A DNA stretch of 64,000 nt from TK10-74A sp965217625 (lineage in GTDB: Bacteria; Chloroflexota; Dehalococcoidia; Bin125), in assembly GCA_965217625.1 (NCBI GenBank), contig OZ244557.1, forward strand, positions 2,666,001-2,730,000, given 5' to 3'. Under the pieces are notes generated by a model. It was not told where the DNA came from and did not search any database. It saw only the letters and a list, made by a program, of their open reading frames with translations. A program made the translations under genes and the position numbers. This document shows positions 35,753 through 43,277 of this stretch, piece after piece (position 1 is the first letter of the stretch; each line of letters starts with the position of its first letter).

Positions 35753-35820
35753 CCCCCGGTCCGCCGGAACCTCACCCCCTGTCCCCCTCTCCATTGCAGA
35801 GCAATGGAGAGGGGGAACGT
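35753..35820. repeat. Dispersed palindromic repeat, copy R3
   Basis: A short version of the repeats at 11.5 and 19.0 kb. It has AACCTCACCCCCTG followed by an inverted repeat with perfect 15-bp arms (35783-35797 and 35801-35815) around AGA. It lies between convergent genes and could also end transcription in both directions, although it has no T tract. Confidence 0.75.
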
Positions 35821-35904
35821 CACTGCGGCGCGGCAGGGCCGGCGGCGAGGTCGGGCCGGCAGGGCGGTCGCGACCGGCGCCGCGACAATCACCCGGCCCG
35901 TGAA

Positions 35905-36216
35905 CTACGACCCCGGCTGCAGCACGACGTAGGCGCGCTCGATCTCGTGGTGGAAGCGCTCGGGCAGGCGCGCCCAGTCGTGCGCCTGGACCAGGATGGG
36001 GATGTTGGAGCGCTCGAACGCGGCGGCGAGATCGGCCAGACCGGCCAGCGGTTGCAGGTCCGGGCCGCGCAGCACCAAGTCGAGGTCGCTCGCCGCGTGG
36101 CTCTCCCCGTTCACGCGGCTGCCGTAGGCCCACACCTCCGCCGTGGGCACGTGCTCGCGCAGCAGCGCCTCGACCTGCGCGTGGTAGCGGGCCGGCAGGT
36201 CCAGCCGTTCAGTCAT
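35905..36216 (-). CDS. MNT-type nucleotidyltransferase (antitoxin of HEPN/MNT pair)
   Basis: A 103-residue minimal nucleotidyltransferase. The active-site motif is complete: GSRVNGESHAASDLDLVL, with the Gly-Ser followed by the Asp-x-Asp pair. In characterised HEPN/MNT modules this protein neutralises the HEPN RNase by adding AMP to it. It overlaps the HEPN gene by eight bases and is the second gene of the pair. Start at ATG 36216. Confidence 0.88.
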   Translation of the reverse strand: MTERLDLPARYHAQVEALLREHVPTAEVWAYGSRVNGESHAASDLDLVLRGPDLQPLAGLADLAAAFERSNIPILVQAHDWARLPERFHHEIERAYVVLQPGS

Positions 36217-36631
36217 CGGATCCCTCCGCGATCGCCCGCGCCAGGGCGCGCGCGTCCGTGATGAACTCCGGCAGCAGCGCCAGCGTCGCCACGGCGAAGT
36301 CCTCACCGAACTGGTGCGCGGTGTCGTTGCGGTGGTCGCGGTAGGCCAGCCAGCGCTCGCAGCCCTCCACGGAGATCAGGCCGTGCTTGGCGGCATGGCG
36401 GAATAGATCCTTGAACGTCAGCCGGTCCATCTGCTGGTTGCTGGCGAAGTAGGGCCGGAGCCGCTTCCGCAGCAGGCTGCCGCTCTGCTCCAACACCAGC
36501 TCGAACTCCTTGACGCAGGCGGCGTGGACGATTTCGCGCGAGAGCCCCCCCGCTTCCTGCTCGTCCAATCGCGCGAAGGCCGTGTCCAGCGTTTGGATGC
36601 AGCGGTCGAGGAAGTCCGTGTCGACGGTCAT
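36209..36631 (-). CDS. HEPN domain protein (HI0074-like toxin of HEPN/MNT pair)
   Basis: A 140-residue helical protein of the nucleotidyltransferase-substrate-binding (HI0074) type. The HEPN RNase signature R-N-x-x-x-H is RNDTAH (Arg101 to His106). The ribosome site GGGAG lies before ATG 36631. With the downstream MNT gene it forms a typical HEPN/MNT toxin-antitoxin operon. In this subfamily the toxin cleaves RNA, often tRNA. Confidence 0.85.
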   Translation of the reverse strand: MTVDTDFLDRCIQTLDTAFARLDEQEAGGLSREIVHAACVKEFELVLEQSGSLLRKRLRPYFASNQQMDRLTFKDLFRHAAKHGLISVEGCERWLAYRDHRNDTAHQFGEDFAVATLALLPEFITDARALARAIAEGSDD

Positions 36632-36707
36632 GCGCCAACTCCCTGCTCGAACCCTATCAGGGCGCGAAAAGAGGCCCGCCCGGTGATCGGGGGGACACGG
36701 AGGCCCA

Positions 36708-37496
36708 CTAAGCGTCGGTGATCAGGCGCAGGATCGGCCCCTCGGCGAAGAGGTTGGGCGCGACCGGCAGCTCCAGGCGCTCGTAGATGTATTGCGGGAT
36801 GCCGATGTCGGCCAGCAGCAGATCGCCGACGGCGGCGGCGGCGTCGCCCTCGATCAGGCCCGTCTTGGGCAGCGCCAGCGTCAGCGTCGTGGTCGCGACG
36901 ACAGCCGTCGCGTAGATGTCGCCCGACGCCGCCTCCACGCCCGAGGGCACGTCCAGCGAGATCACCACCGGCGGCGCCTGGTCCAGGATCGCGTCGACGA
37001 TCAGCGCGACGTCGCCCTGCAGCGGGCCCCGGAAGCCGTACCCCACCAAACCGTCGATCACCGTGTGCGCGGCCGCGAGCATGGCCGGGAAGTGCTGGTC
37101 GAACTCCGCCGCGCCCGGCCAGGTCGTGCGCACCCCGTCGCGATGCAGGATGTGGTGCTGCACCGCCGCGGCCGCGCCGAGCTGCCCCGGCGGCCCCGAC
37201 AGCACGATCTCGGGGTCGTAGCCCCAGTTGCGCAGGTGCCGCGCCGCCGCCAGCGCGCCGCCCCCGTTGTCGCCGCGCCCCGCGACCACCAGCACGACCC
37301 CGTCGCCGTAGGCGTCCGGCGGCCCCGTCTGGTCGCGCGCCACGAGCGCCAGCGCCCGGCCCGCGTTCTCCATCATCTGCAGCAGCGTGAGGCCCGCGTC
37401 CTCGACCGCCAAGCGCTCGACCTCGCGCATCTGGTCGGCGCTGATGGCGGGGATCTCATCGCTCGCGCGCAGGGGATAGAGGGCCGAGGCGTCCAT
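36708..37496 (-). CDS. nnrE: NAD(P)H-hydrate epimerase (YjeF N-terminal domain)
   Basis: A 262-residue protein that converts the R form of damaged hydrated NAD(P)H to the S form for repair. The YjeF_N features are LQMMENAGRALA, the nucleotide loop VVAGRGDNGGGALAAARHL, GYGFRGPLQGDVA and SLDVPSG. The loop usually reads NNGGDG; here the aspartate is glycine, so activity may be altered. No dehydratase domain is fused to it, and no separate nnrD is nearby. Start ATG 37496. A strong terminator upstream separates it from the riboswitch transcript. Confidence 0.82.
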   Translation of the reverse strand: MDASALYPLRASDEIPAISADQMREVERLAVEDAGLTLLQMMENAGRALALVARDQTGPPDAYGDGVVLVVAGRGDNGGGALAAARHLRNWGYDPEIVLSGPPGQLGAAAAVQHHILHRDGVRTTWPGAAEFDQHFPAMLAAAHTVIDGLVGYGFRGPLQGDVALIVDAILDQAPPVVISLDVPSGVEAASGDIYATAVVATTTLTLALPKTGLIEGDAAAAVGDLLLADIGIPQYIYERLELPVAPNLFAEGPILRLITDA

Positions 37497-37600
37497 GCCC
37501 GGAGTATCCGCCCCGCCCCGCCGCCGATCCACCCACCGGGCGCCCGGTCGGCCCCGTCCGGGGCGCAAGGTGCATCGGCGCTGACTAACTTGTGCTTGCG

Positions 37601-37636
37601 CTTAAAACACAGCCCGGGGCCGTGAGGCCCCGGGCT
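37601..37636 (-). terminator. Strong rho-independent terminator
   Basis: On the minus strand a perfect 11-bp stem (AGCCCGGGGCC, loop TCAC, GGCCCCGGGCT) is followed by GTGTTTTAAG. It ends any transcript that passes the c-di-AMP riboswitch and keeps it out of nnrE. Confidence 0.85.
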
Positions 37637-37638
37637 GG

Positions 37639-37764
37639 TCAGGAGGCGGACAGGGCGAGCGAGAACCCTGCCCACTTTCGAGTCCGCCGGACCAGAAGAC
37701 GGCGGTCACCCGCATAGTTTTGGAGGGCCGCTACGGCCAGGGAACCCGCGAGCCGCGTGACCAT
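37639..37764 (-). CDS. Possible 41-residue open frame downstream of riboswitch
   Basis: This is the only open frame between the riboswitch and the strong terminator. It reads MVTRLAGSLAVAALQNYAGD and ends in a basic segment. The ribosome site is poor and I recognise no family. It could be a leader peptide, a remnant of a riboswitch-controlled gene, or simply untranslated RNA. Confidence 0.25.
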   Translation of the reverse strand: MVTRLAGSLAVAALQNYAGDRRLLVRRTRKWAGFSLALSAS

Positions 37765-37787
37765 GCTCGGCACGGATGCGGCTTCGC

Positions 37788-37823
37788 ACAAAGAAAGCCG
37801 ATCCGTGTCGGGCACGATCGGCT
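37788..37823 (-). terminator. Intrinsic terminator, likely expression platform of the riboswitch
   Basis: Directly after the aptamer the minus strand forms AGCCGATCGTG, loop CCCGA, CAC, a bulged G, then GATCGGCT, followed by TTCTTTG. A terminator here fits an OFF switch in which c-di-AMP binding stops transcription. Confidence 0.7.
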
Positions 37824-37837
37824 CTGGTACTCCCCCA

Positions 37838-37982
37838 GTCGCCTACGGGGTTAGCTGACGGGTTCGGCGCGAAGGAGATGCGCCTAGGAGCCCTTGGCTC
37901 CATTCACCCCAAAAGTTGGGTCCCCCGTTCCTCCCGAAGGAGGACTCGGCCCTCGCTATTCAATTGTGGTTCCACCTTAGCG
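37838..37982 (-). ncRNA. c-di-AMP riboswitch (ydaO/yuaA leader)
   Basis: On the minus strand the hallmark segments of this class occur in order and spacing: CGCTAAGG, GGGGGACCCAACTTTTGGGG followed by TGAAT, GCGCATCTCC, and CCGAACCCGTCAGCTAACC followed by CCGTAGGC. The class binds cyclic di-AMP and commonly controls cell-wall hydrolases, osmoprotectant and potassium transport genes. Here the RNA runs toward a terminator, a very short open frame and a second terminator, and no typical target lies behind it. The 5' boundary is approximate. Confidence 0.92.
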
Positions 37983-38191
37983 CATCCGCCGGCGGGTTGC
38001 CAGCCCTCAAGGGGGCGTCCGCCGCCGAAATCGGCGACGTAACACTGCGGTTACGAACGATCGCGCGAAACAGCGGCGCCCTACTCCGGGAGGCCACTGC
38101 GCTCGGAGGGCCGCCGCGCGACCCGTCCACGCGAAGAGGCTCAGAGCGTGCGCCCCCCCCCTTCAGCCAGCATGCGTATCTGAAGCTGTGA

Positions 38192-38209
38192 GGTTCCATT
38201 TGCGGAACC
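38192..38209. promoter_or_regulatory. Inverted repeat upstream of hicA, possible operator
   Basis: GGTTCC and GGAACC face each other across six bases, 29 bases before hicA. HicB antitoxins with a ribbon-helix-helix domain bind such sites and repress their own operon. A second, weaker inverted pair (CTTCAG and CTGAAG) lies just upstream at about 38161-38185. Confidence 0.4.
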
Positions 38210-38238
38210 GGAACCGGATGTGATACCATGCGACCGAT

Positions 38239-38466
38239 GTGGAGGAACTGGGACGACTGCGGCAGCGACGCCGGAGTGTGCGCCCGCAGGAGTTGCATCG
38301 CCTGCTTCTCCGCGCGGGCTTCGACTTCCGCGAGGGGAAGGGTTCGCATCGTGTCTACAGTCATCCCAGCCTGACGCGCATCCTGACGATCCCGCAATCG
38401 CGGACACCGGTGCGGGCCGTGTACGTCGATGCGGTGATCGACGCCATTCGGGAGGCACGCGCATGA
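38239..38466 (+). CDS. hicA: HicA-type mRNA interferase toxin
   Basis: A 75-residue protein with the double-stranded-RNA-binding-like fold of HicA (YcfA). The key histidine lies in GKGSHRVYSHP and the fold closes with LTIPQ and the C-terminal helix VDAVIDAIREA. The start is GTG at 38239, since neither nearby ATG is in frame. It overlaps hicB by four bases (ATGA). It cleaves mRNA when released from its antitoxin. Confidence 0.88.
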   Translation: MEELGRLRQRRRSVRPQELHRLLLRAGFDFREGKGSHRVYSHPSLTRILTIPQSRTPVRAVYVDAVIDAIREARA

Positions 38467-38834
38467 ACGCCGACGCCTACAGCCAGCTCCCCTATCACCT
38501 CCGCCTGCAGCGGCGCGATGACGGCGACGGCGCCTATTGGTTCGCGACCGTGGAGGAGCTGCCCGGCTGCATGTCGGACGGGGACACCGAGGCGGAGGCC
38601 GTCGCGCACGTGCAGGACGCCATCCACGGCTGGATCAGCGCGGCGCTCGCCGAGGACCGTCCGATCCCCGAGCCGCAGGCCGACCCACCCACGCACTACA
38701 GCGGGCAGTTCCGGGTGCGGCTGCCGCACGGCCTGCACGCGACGCTGGTGCAAGAGGCGAAACGCGAGGGCGTGAGCCTCAATCAGTTCGTCAGCAGCGC
38801 GCTCAGCGCCGCCGTGGGTTGGCGGCGGCCCTAA
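38463..38834 (+). CDS. hicB: HicB-type antitoxin with ribbon-helix-helix C-terminus
   Basis: A 123-residue antitoxin. The partial RNase H-like fold is YWFATVEELPGCMSDGDTEAEA, and the last 45 residues form an RHH DNA-binding domain (GQFRVRLPHGLHATLVQEAK then VSLNQFVSSALS). Start ATG 38463 overlaps the hicA stop. It should bind both HicA and the operator upstream. Confidence 0.9.
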   Translation: MNADAYSQLPYHLRLQRRDDGDGAYWFATVEELPGCMSDGDTEAEAVAHVQDAIHGWISAALAEDRPIPEPQADPPTHYSGQFRVRLPHGLHATLVQEAKREGVSLNQFVSSALSAAVGWRRP

Positions 38835-38855
38835 CCGGCATCGGCATCCGCGCCC

Positions 38856-39632
38856 CTACTCCGGGAGGCCGGCCAGGAACTCCCCGACCGCCGCGTTCCA
38901 GGCGTCCGGGTCGTCGAAGTTCGACCAGTGCGACGCCCCCGGCACGACCACCGGCCCGCGGGCGTCCGGCAGCTTCGCCACCATGTACTCCGACGGTCCC
39001 CGGAACGGCGTGTCCTCCTCGCCCACCAGGACGATCGCCGGCGCCGCGACCTCGCCGCACTCGACCATCGGCGGCATGCGCATGACGCCGCGGTAGACGC
39101 CGGCCAGCCCGCGCGCCGTGTGCCGGATGGGCGCGTCGCCGCCGTGCCGGCCCACGCCCGCCTCCCGCGCGTCGAAGCCGTCCTCCGGCCAGCGCGCCTC
39201 CAGCCTCGCCGCCAGCTTCTCGTTGTTCGACGTCCAGCCGGCCGCGCCGCGCATCTTGCGGTAGCCCGGCCCCGTGTCGGAGAGGATCAGCCCCCGCACC
39301 CGCGCCGGGTAGCGCTGGTAGAAGCGCAGCGACGTGTAGCCGCCCAGCGAGTGCCCGCCCACGACCGCCCGCTCGACGCCCACCGCGTCCATCACCGCGC
39401 GCACATCCTCGACCACGCCGTCCTGCGTGTAGAGGCCCAGGTCGTCGGGCGCCTCGCTGCGGGCGTGACCGCGCATGTCCAGCGTCACGACCTGGTAGCG
39501 ATCCCGGAACGCGGCCACCTGCGCGTCCCACAGCGTGCCGCTGTCGCCGAAGCCGTGCAGCAGCACGACGGCCGGCCCCGCCCCGTGCGACTCGTAGTAC
39601 AGATCGATCCCGTTGGCGTGCAGGATGGGCAT
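38856..39632 (-). CDS. Alpha/beta hydrolase
   Basis: A 258-residue hydrolase. The oxyanion region is VVLLHGFGDSG, the nucleophile elbow GGHSLGGY, an acid residue lies in VLVGEEDTPF, and the catalytic histidine in GASHWSNFDDP. The start at 39632 (MPILHANGIDLYYE) matches the family start; the frame upstream is the shadow of the divergent dehydrogenase. The substrate is unknown: esters, lactones or haloperoxidase-like activity are all possible in this family. It converges on hicB with a 21-base gap. Confidence 0.87.
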   Translation of the reverse strand: MPILHANGIDLYYESHGAGPAVVLLHGFGDSGTLWDAQVAAFRDRYQVVTLDMRGHARSEAPDDLGLYTQDGVVEDVRAVMDAVGVERAVVGGHSLGGYTSLRFYQRYPARVRGLILSDTGPGYRKMRGAAGWTSNNEKLAARLEARWPEDGFDAREAGVGRHGGDAPIRHTARGLAGVYRGVMRMPPMVECGEVAAPAIVLVGEEDTPFRGPSEYMVAKLPDARGPVVVPGASHWSNFDDPDAWNAAVGEFLAGLPE

Positions 39633-39812
39633 CGGGCGGCGCTCCTTGGTATCTGACGGCCGTTGGGGCCCGGGCGGCGGTTGGCGGCCGGCGGGGCGCT
39701 TGCCCCGTCGCCGGTGGACGGCCATCGTAGGCCCAACGGGCGCACGCGACCGGCGCGCGGGCGATGATAGGCGCACGCGCCGCCGGGCGCGAGCGGGAAG
39801 GGAGCGCGGGCA

Positions 39813-40715
39813 ATGGAACGCATCGGCTTCGTGGGGTTGGGCATCATGGGCCGGCCGATGGTCAAGAACCTGCTGGCGGCCGGCTACGACGTCGCGGTCT
39901 GGAACCGCAGCCGCCCCGGCATCGACGACTGCGTCGCCGCCGGCGCGAGCGAGGCCGCGAGCCCGGCCGCCGTCGCCGCCGCCTGCGACATCTTCATCAG
40001 CATGGTCACCGACAGCCCCGACGTGGAGGCCGTCATCACCGGCCCCGGCGGCGCGATCGAGGGGCTGGCGGCGGGCGCGCTCGTCATCGACATGAGCACC
40101 ATCAGCCCCGCTGTGACGCGCGACATCGCGGCCCGGCTGGCCGGCAAGGGCGTCGCCATGCTCGACGCGCCCGTCTCCGGCGGCGACGCCGGGGCAATCG
40201 CCGGCACGCTCTCGATCATGATCGGCGGCGCCGCGGCCGACGTCGAACGCGCCCGCCCCGTCTTCGAGGTCATGGGCAAGACGATCACGCACGTCGGCCC
40301 GATCGGCGCGGGGCAGTCGGTCAAGCTCAGCAATCAGGTCGCGATCGCCGGCTGCCTGCAGGGCGTCTGCGAGGCCCTGGCGCTGGCCCAGAAGTCGGGC
40401 GTCGACCCGGCGCGCATGCTCGACGCGATCTCGGCCGGCGCGGCCGGCTCCTGGCAGATGTCCAACCTGGGGCCGCGTATCATCGACCGCGACTTCGCGC
40501 CCGGCTTCATGGTGCGGCTGCTGCAGAAGGACCTGCGGCTGGCACTCGGCGCCGCCCAGGACGTCGAGCAGCCGCTCCCCGTCGCGGGCCTCGTGCACCA
40601 ACTGTTCCACCAGATCGAGGCGGCCGGCCGCGGCGGCGACGGCACGCAGGCGCTGGCCCGCGTGCTCGAATCGCTCGGGGGGACCGAAGTGCGTCGGGGG
40701 TCGCCCGGGGACTAG
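39813..40715 (+). CDS. NAD(P)-dependent beta-hydroxyacid dehydrogenase (3-hydroxyisobutyrate dehydrogenase family)
   Basis: A 300-residue dehydrogenase. The NAD(P) site is IGFVGLGIMGRPMVKNLL, substrate binding is DAPVSGGDAGA, and the catalytic lysine lies in GAGQSVKLSNQ. The family includes 3-hydroxyisobutyrate dehydrogenase and tartronate semialdehyde reductase, which cannot be told apart by eye. GGGAAGGGAG precedes the start. It converges on the CNB gene with a nine-base gap. Confidence 0.9.
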   Translation: MERIGFVGLGIMGRPMVKNLLAAGYDVAVWNRSRPGIDDCVAAGASEAASPAAVAAACDIFISMVTDSPDVEAVITGPGGAIEGLAAGALVIDMSTISPAVTRDIAARLAGKGVAMLDAPVSGGDAGAIAGTLSIMIGGAAADVERARPVFEVMGKTITHVGPIGAGQSVKLSNQVAIAGCLQGVCEALALAQKSGVDPARMLDAISAGAAGSWQMSNLGPRIIDRDFAPGFMVRLLQKDLRLALGAAQDVEQPLPVAGLVHQLFHQIEAAGRGGDGTQALARVLESLGGTEVRRGSPGD

Positions 40716-40724
40716 CGGCGGGCG

Positions 40725-41165
40725 CTAGCTCGCGAGGACGAGCTCGCGTTCGGCCAGACGCCGCGCCACGACCTCGAGCATGTTCCAGACCACCTTGGGG
40801 TGGTCCAGCGCGATGTCCTTGAAGTCCCAGCGCGTCAGCACCAGGCACTCGGTGAACTCCCGCGTCACGACCGTGGCCGAGCGCGGCTGCTCGAGCACCA
40901 ACGCCATGTCGCCGAAGAAGCCGCCCTCAGCGATCGTGGTGACCGTGCGCTCCTCGGGCGTGCCGCGCTGCGCGACGACGTCGACCGAGCCCCGCGTCAC
41001 GACGTAGAGGCCCGTGCCCAGGTCGCCCTCGCGCGTGATCTCATGCCCCGCCGCGTAGGTGTGCAGCTGGCTCTTGGCCGCGAACGGGCCGAGGTCGGCC
41101 TCGTCCAGCCCCGCGAAGAGCTCCGTCTTCGCCAGCATCGACTCGAACGAAAAAGTTTCCGGCAT
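40725..41165 (-). CDS. Cyclic nucleotide-binding domain protein
   Basis: A 146-residue single-domain CNB protein. It opens ELFAGLDEADLGPFAAKSQ and has the phosphate-binding cassette GGFFGDMALVLEQPRSATVV, in which the glycine, glutamate-like and arginine positions resemble CNB domains. No DNA-binding or effector domain is fused, so it may act through a partner. I prefer ATG 41165 (MPETFSFES), with AGGAGG ten bases upstream; an extension to 41321 is possible. Confidence 0.85.
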   Translation of the reverse strand: MPETFSFESMLAKTELFAGLDEADLGPFAAKSQLHTYAAGHEITREGDLGTGLYVVTRGSVDVVAQRGTPEERTVTTIAEGGFFGDMALVLEQPRSATVVTREFTECLVLTRWDFKDIALDHPKVVWNMLEVVARRLAERELVLAS

Positions 41166-41246
41166 TCCTGTCCATCCTCCTGCTGCCGGCCCCCGCCAAA
41201 GCGGCTCCATCGGCCCCTCTGTGGGTGACAGCAAGACCAGCGTATG

Positions 41247-41297
41247 GACGCCCCGGCGGCCCCGCTGTCGCGCCCGCCACGGCGCGACTGTCAAGCG
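41247..41297. repeat. 51-bp direct repeat, left copy, flanking the LRR gene
   Basis: This sequence, GACGCCCCGGCGGCCCCGCT and following, matches 42713-42763 with about seven differences over 51 bases. Both end in TGTCAAGCG, which also occurs a third time at about 41331-41339. The two copies lie either side of the LRR gene. Confidence 0.65.
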
Positions 41298-41363
41298 CCG
41301 CGGCTGTGTCGTCCCCGTCACGGGGGGTGTGTCAAGCGGGGGCCCGCGCGATCCCGCGGCGCG

Positions 41364-42641
41364 TCATGGCCACACCCACTCGCCGTCGTCGCCGATGGCC
41401 GTGTTGACCCAGACGGAGGCGGCCAACTGCTCGATCAAGGCAGCGAGGGATTCCTGTTCGCCACAGTCGTAGATGCAGCCGGAGTAGTGGCTGCGTTCCA
41501 CTTCGTCGGCGGTGTCTGCGTCGAGGAACAGCCACACCTCATCGTTATCCACGTTCCGTAAAGCGAACCCATCCCCGGCGCCCCAGGTAGCTGCTTCAAA
41601 GACATCCTGAAACGGTTCGGCCAGATCCGCCTGACCGATCCCGTCCCAGTACTGAGCGCGAAACGATCTCGCAGGCGGCACGTCGAATACCAGCACATCC
41701 GGCTCTTCGTAGTACGACGCGCCGGGCATTCGAAGGGCCTGTGTGCCCTCCGTCGGAGTACCAGGAGCGGGGCAATCGATGAGGCCGGACTCGTTGATGT
41801 CGTTGTACCGGACCAGACGGAGCCCCGGCGGCACGCAGCCCTCGAGATCGTTATCGCTCAGATACAGCCACCGCAGTTTCGTCAGCAGGCTGAACTTGGA
41901 CGGAACCGTGCCGCGCAAGGCGTTCCCATTCAGCCGCAACACCCGTAGTTCCGTCAGGTCGCCGAGATAGCCCCAGATCTCGCCCGTCAACCCGCGGTTC
42001 ACGAGCCTCAGCGCCGAGACTCGTGGCGGCGTTCTGGCGACGGTCACTCCCTCCCAACTCGTGGTCGGCGTTCCGACGTCCCAATCCAACTCCGCGCCGT
42101 CCCCCGCCAGGACGTCCCGCAGCGCGAGCAGGTGCTCGCGATCCGCCACCAGCCCCGGGTTGCCGCGTGGCACGGCCACATTGATGTCGCCGTAGCGGTA
42201 GCGCCCGCTCGGGCTGTGGCCGTCGTCGAGCGGCAGTGGAGTCTTGCCGAGCGGTCGCCAGGGCAGCCGCCACAGGCCCCCCGGCTCCGGACAGCCGCCA
42301 CAGACTTGCACGTAGATGCGCTGCCGTTCGAACTCACTTTGCCACACGCGCAACTCGACGCCGCCGACGGCAAGATCGCCGTATCGGTACTGCGAGATCG
42401 CGGCGTAGCCGCCGGCCAAGCCGCTCCGCGGCAGCGGGATCGTCCCCAGCGTGTCCCAGCGCCCGCCCTTGGGGCGCGCGCTCAACCACACGTCCTCCAG
42501 GTTGTCCACGCCTTGCCAGACGCGCACCTCAATGATGACCGTGTCGATGCTGCTGTCGGCTCGCGCCGGCGCCGGTGTGGCGCTCGTGAGGACCGCGGCC
42601 AACAGCGCGGCCGTCAGCACGGCGATCGCGAAACGCGGCAT
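41364..42641 (-). CDS. Secreted leucine-rich-repeat protein
   Basis: A 425-residue protein with a signal peptide (FAIAVLTAALLAAVLTS, cleavage likely after the ARA at residues 28-30). Residues about 220-275 hold two to three leucine-rich repeats, VSALRLVNRGLTGEIWGYL, LTELRVLRLNGNALRGTVP and LTKLRWLYLSDNDLEGCVP, of the plant-like type common in environmental bacteria. The front half has repeated QYRYGDLAVGG and RYRYGDINVAV segments of unknown fold. The role is unknown; adhesion or ligand binding is plausible. ATG 42641 was chosen, with GTG two codons upstream as an alternative. Flanking direct repeats suggest the locus has been duplicated. Confidence 0.75.
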   Translation of the reverse strand: MPRFAIAVLTAALLAAVLTSATPAPARADSSIDTVIIEVRVWQGVDNLEDVWLSARPKGGRWDTLGTIPLPRSGLAGGYAAISQYRYGDLAVGGVELRVWQSEFERQRIYVQVCGGCPEPGGLWRLPWRPLGKTPLPLDDGHSPSGRYRYGDINVAVPRGNPGLVADREHLLALRDVLAGDGAELDWDVGTPTTSWEGVTVARTPPRVSALRLVNRGLTGEIWGYLGDLTELRVLRLNGNALRGTVPSKFSLLTKLRWLYLSDNDLEGCVPPGLRLVRYNDINESGLIDCPAPGTPTEGTQALRMPGASYYEEPDVLVFDVPPARSFRAQYWDGIGQADLAEPFQDVFEAATWGAGDGFALRNVDNDEVWLFLDADTADEVERSHYSGCIYDCGEQESLAALIEQLAASVWVNTAIGDDGEWVWP

Positions 42642-42671
42642 GCCCACGGATCACCCCCGATCCGACGCGAC
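42598..42671. repeat. 74-bp direct repeat, copy A (start of LRR gene)
   Basis: This covers the signal-peptide codons and upstream bases of the LRR gene. It matches 43585-43658 at roughly 65 of 74 positions, in the same orientation. The pair brackets a 0.9-kb segment holding a decayed tRNA and a two-gene module. Confidence 0.7.
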
Positions 42672-42712
42672 TCCCCAGCCCACCCCCAGCCTAGACGACG
42701 CTCCCGCGGTTC

Positions 42713-42763
42713 GACGCCCCGCCGCCGCCGCTGTCGTGCCCGCCACGGCCCGAGTGTCAAGCG
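42713..42763. repeat. 51-bp direct repeat, right copy, flanking the LRR gene
   Basis: This is the partner of 41247-41297. It begins about 40 bases beyond repeat A and ends at the 3' edge of the decayed tRNA. Confidence 0.65.
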
Positions 42764-42836
42764 GGGGTGTGCGGACTCAAACCCGCAACCCCCCGATCTC
42801 GAATTGGGTGCTCTGGCGCCATTGAGCTACGCACCG
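42762..42836 (-). pseudogene. Decayed tRNA gene
   Basis: Read on the minus strand, the D arm is normal (TAGCTCAATGGCGCCAGAGC), but the anticodon stem has an A-C mismatch, the T loop and stem (TGCGGGTTTGAGTCCGCA) lack one C of the usual CCCGC, and the acceptor stem (GGTGCGT against GCACACC) has a mismatch. The loop would give anticodon CGA, but there is no long serine variable arm. I read it as a tRNA remnant rather than a working gene. Confidence 0.55.
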
Positions 42837-42939
42837 TCACTCCTCCCGCGCCCCAGGGCCCGGTCGCAGCACGTGCTTGACAGAGCTATCATGGACGCCG
42901 AGCTTCCCGAATCAACTCGTCGAGGGAGGGCCTGCACGC

Positions 42940-43269
42940 ATGGCAGACGCACCGAACCTGCCCGCTGCCACGCCGAGCGAGCGGTGGGTTCCCGGCGACG
43001 TAGAGACGGTCCCCTCCCAGGATCCCCTCCAGGCGACCACGCAGCGTGATCGGATCTTGGTGCTGATCGAACGCGTCGCCGGTGACTACTTCATCGCGAC
43101 CGAGGAGGCGACGCAGAACTTCGGTGAGGGGGACACCGCCGCGGAGGCACTGGATGCTCTCCTGGACGCCCTCCGGGAATACCGCGCAGCACTTGAGGAC
43201 AGCGACCCCGTGCTGTTCCCGGATCAGAAGCGTCACCTCGCGTACCTTGCGTCGCTGAGCGTGCTCTAG
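42940..43269 (+). CDS. HicB-like antitoxin candidate
   Basis: A 109-residue protein whose middle, GDYFIATEEATQNFGEGDTA then EALDALLDALREYRAALED, has the strand-strand-helix layout of HicB-like antitoxins. I chose ATG 42940 after GAGGGAGGG; a TTG start at 42877 would add 21 residues. The next gene begins nine bases after its stop and appears to encode a small toxin-like protein. The pair sits inside the repeat-bounded island. Confidence 0.6.
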   Translation: MADAPNLPAATPSERWVPGDVETVPSQDPLQATTQRDRILVLIERVAGDYFIATEEATQNFGEGDTAAEALDALLDALREYRAALEDSDPVLFPDQKRHLAYLASLSVL

Positions 43270-43277
43270 CGCCGGCA

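Noticed and set aside
38141..38464. Minus-strand frame opposite hicA
   Set aside because: Antisense shadow of a gene with clear HicA motifs and the typical overlap with hicB.
42877..42942. TTG start adding 21 residues to the HicB-like gene, and TTGACA as a minus-35 box
   Set aside because: ATG 42940 has a better ribosome site. TTGACA at 42877 has no minus-10 at 16-18 bases.
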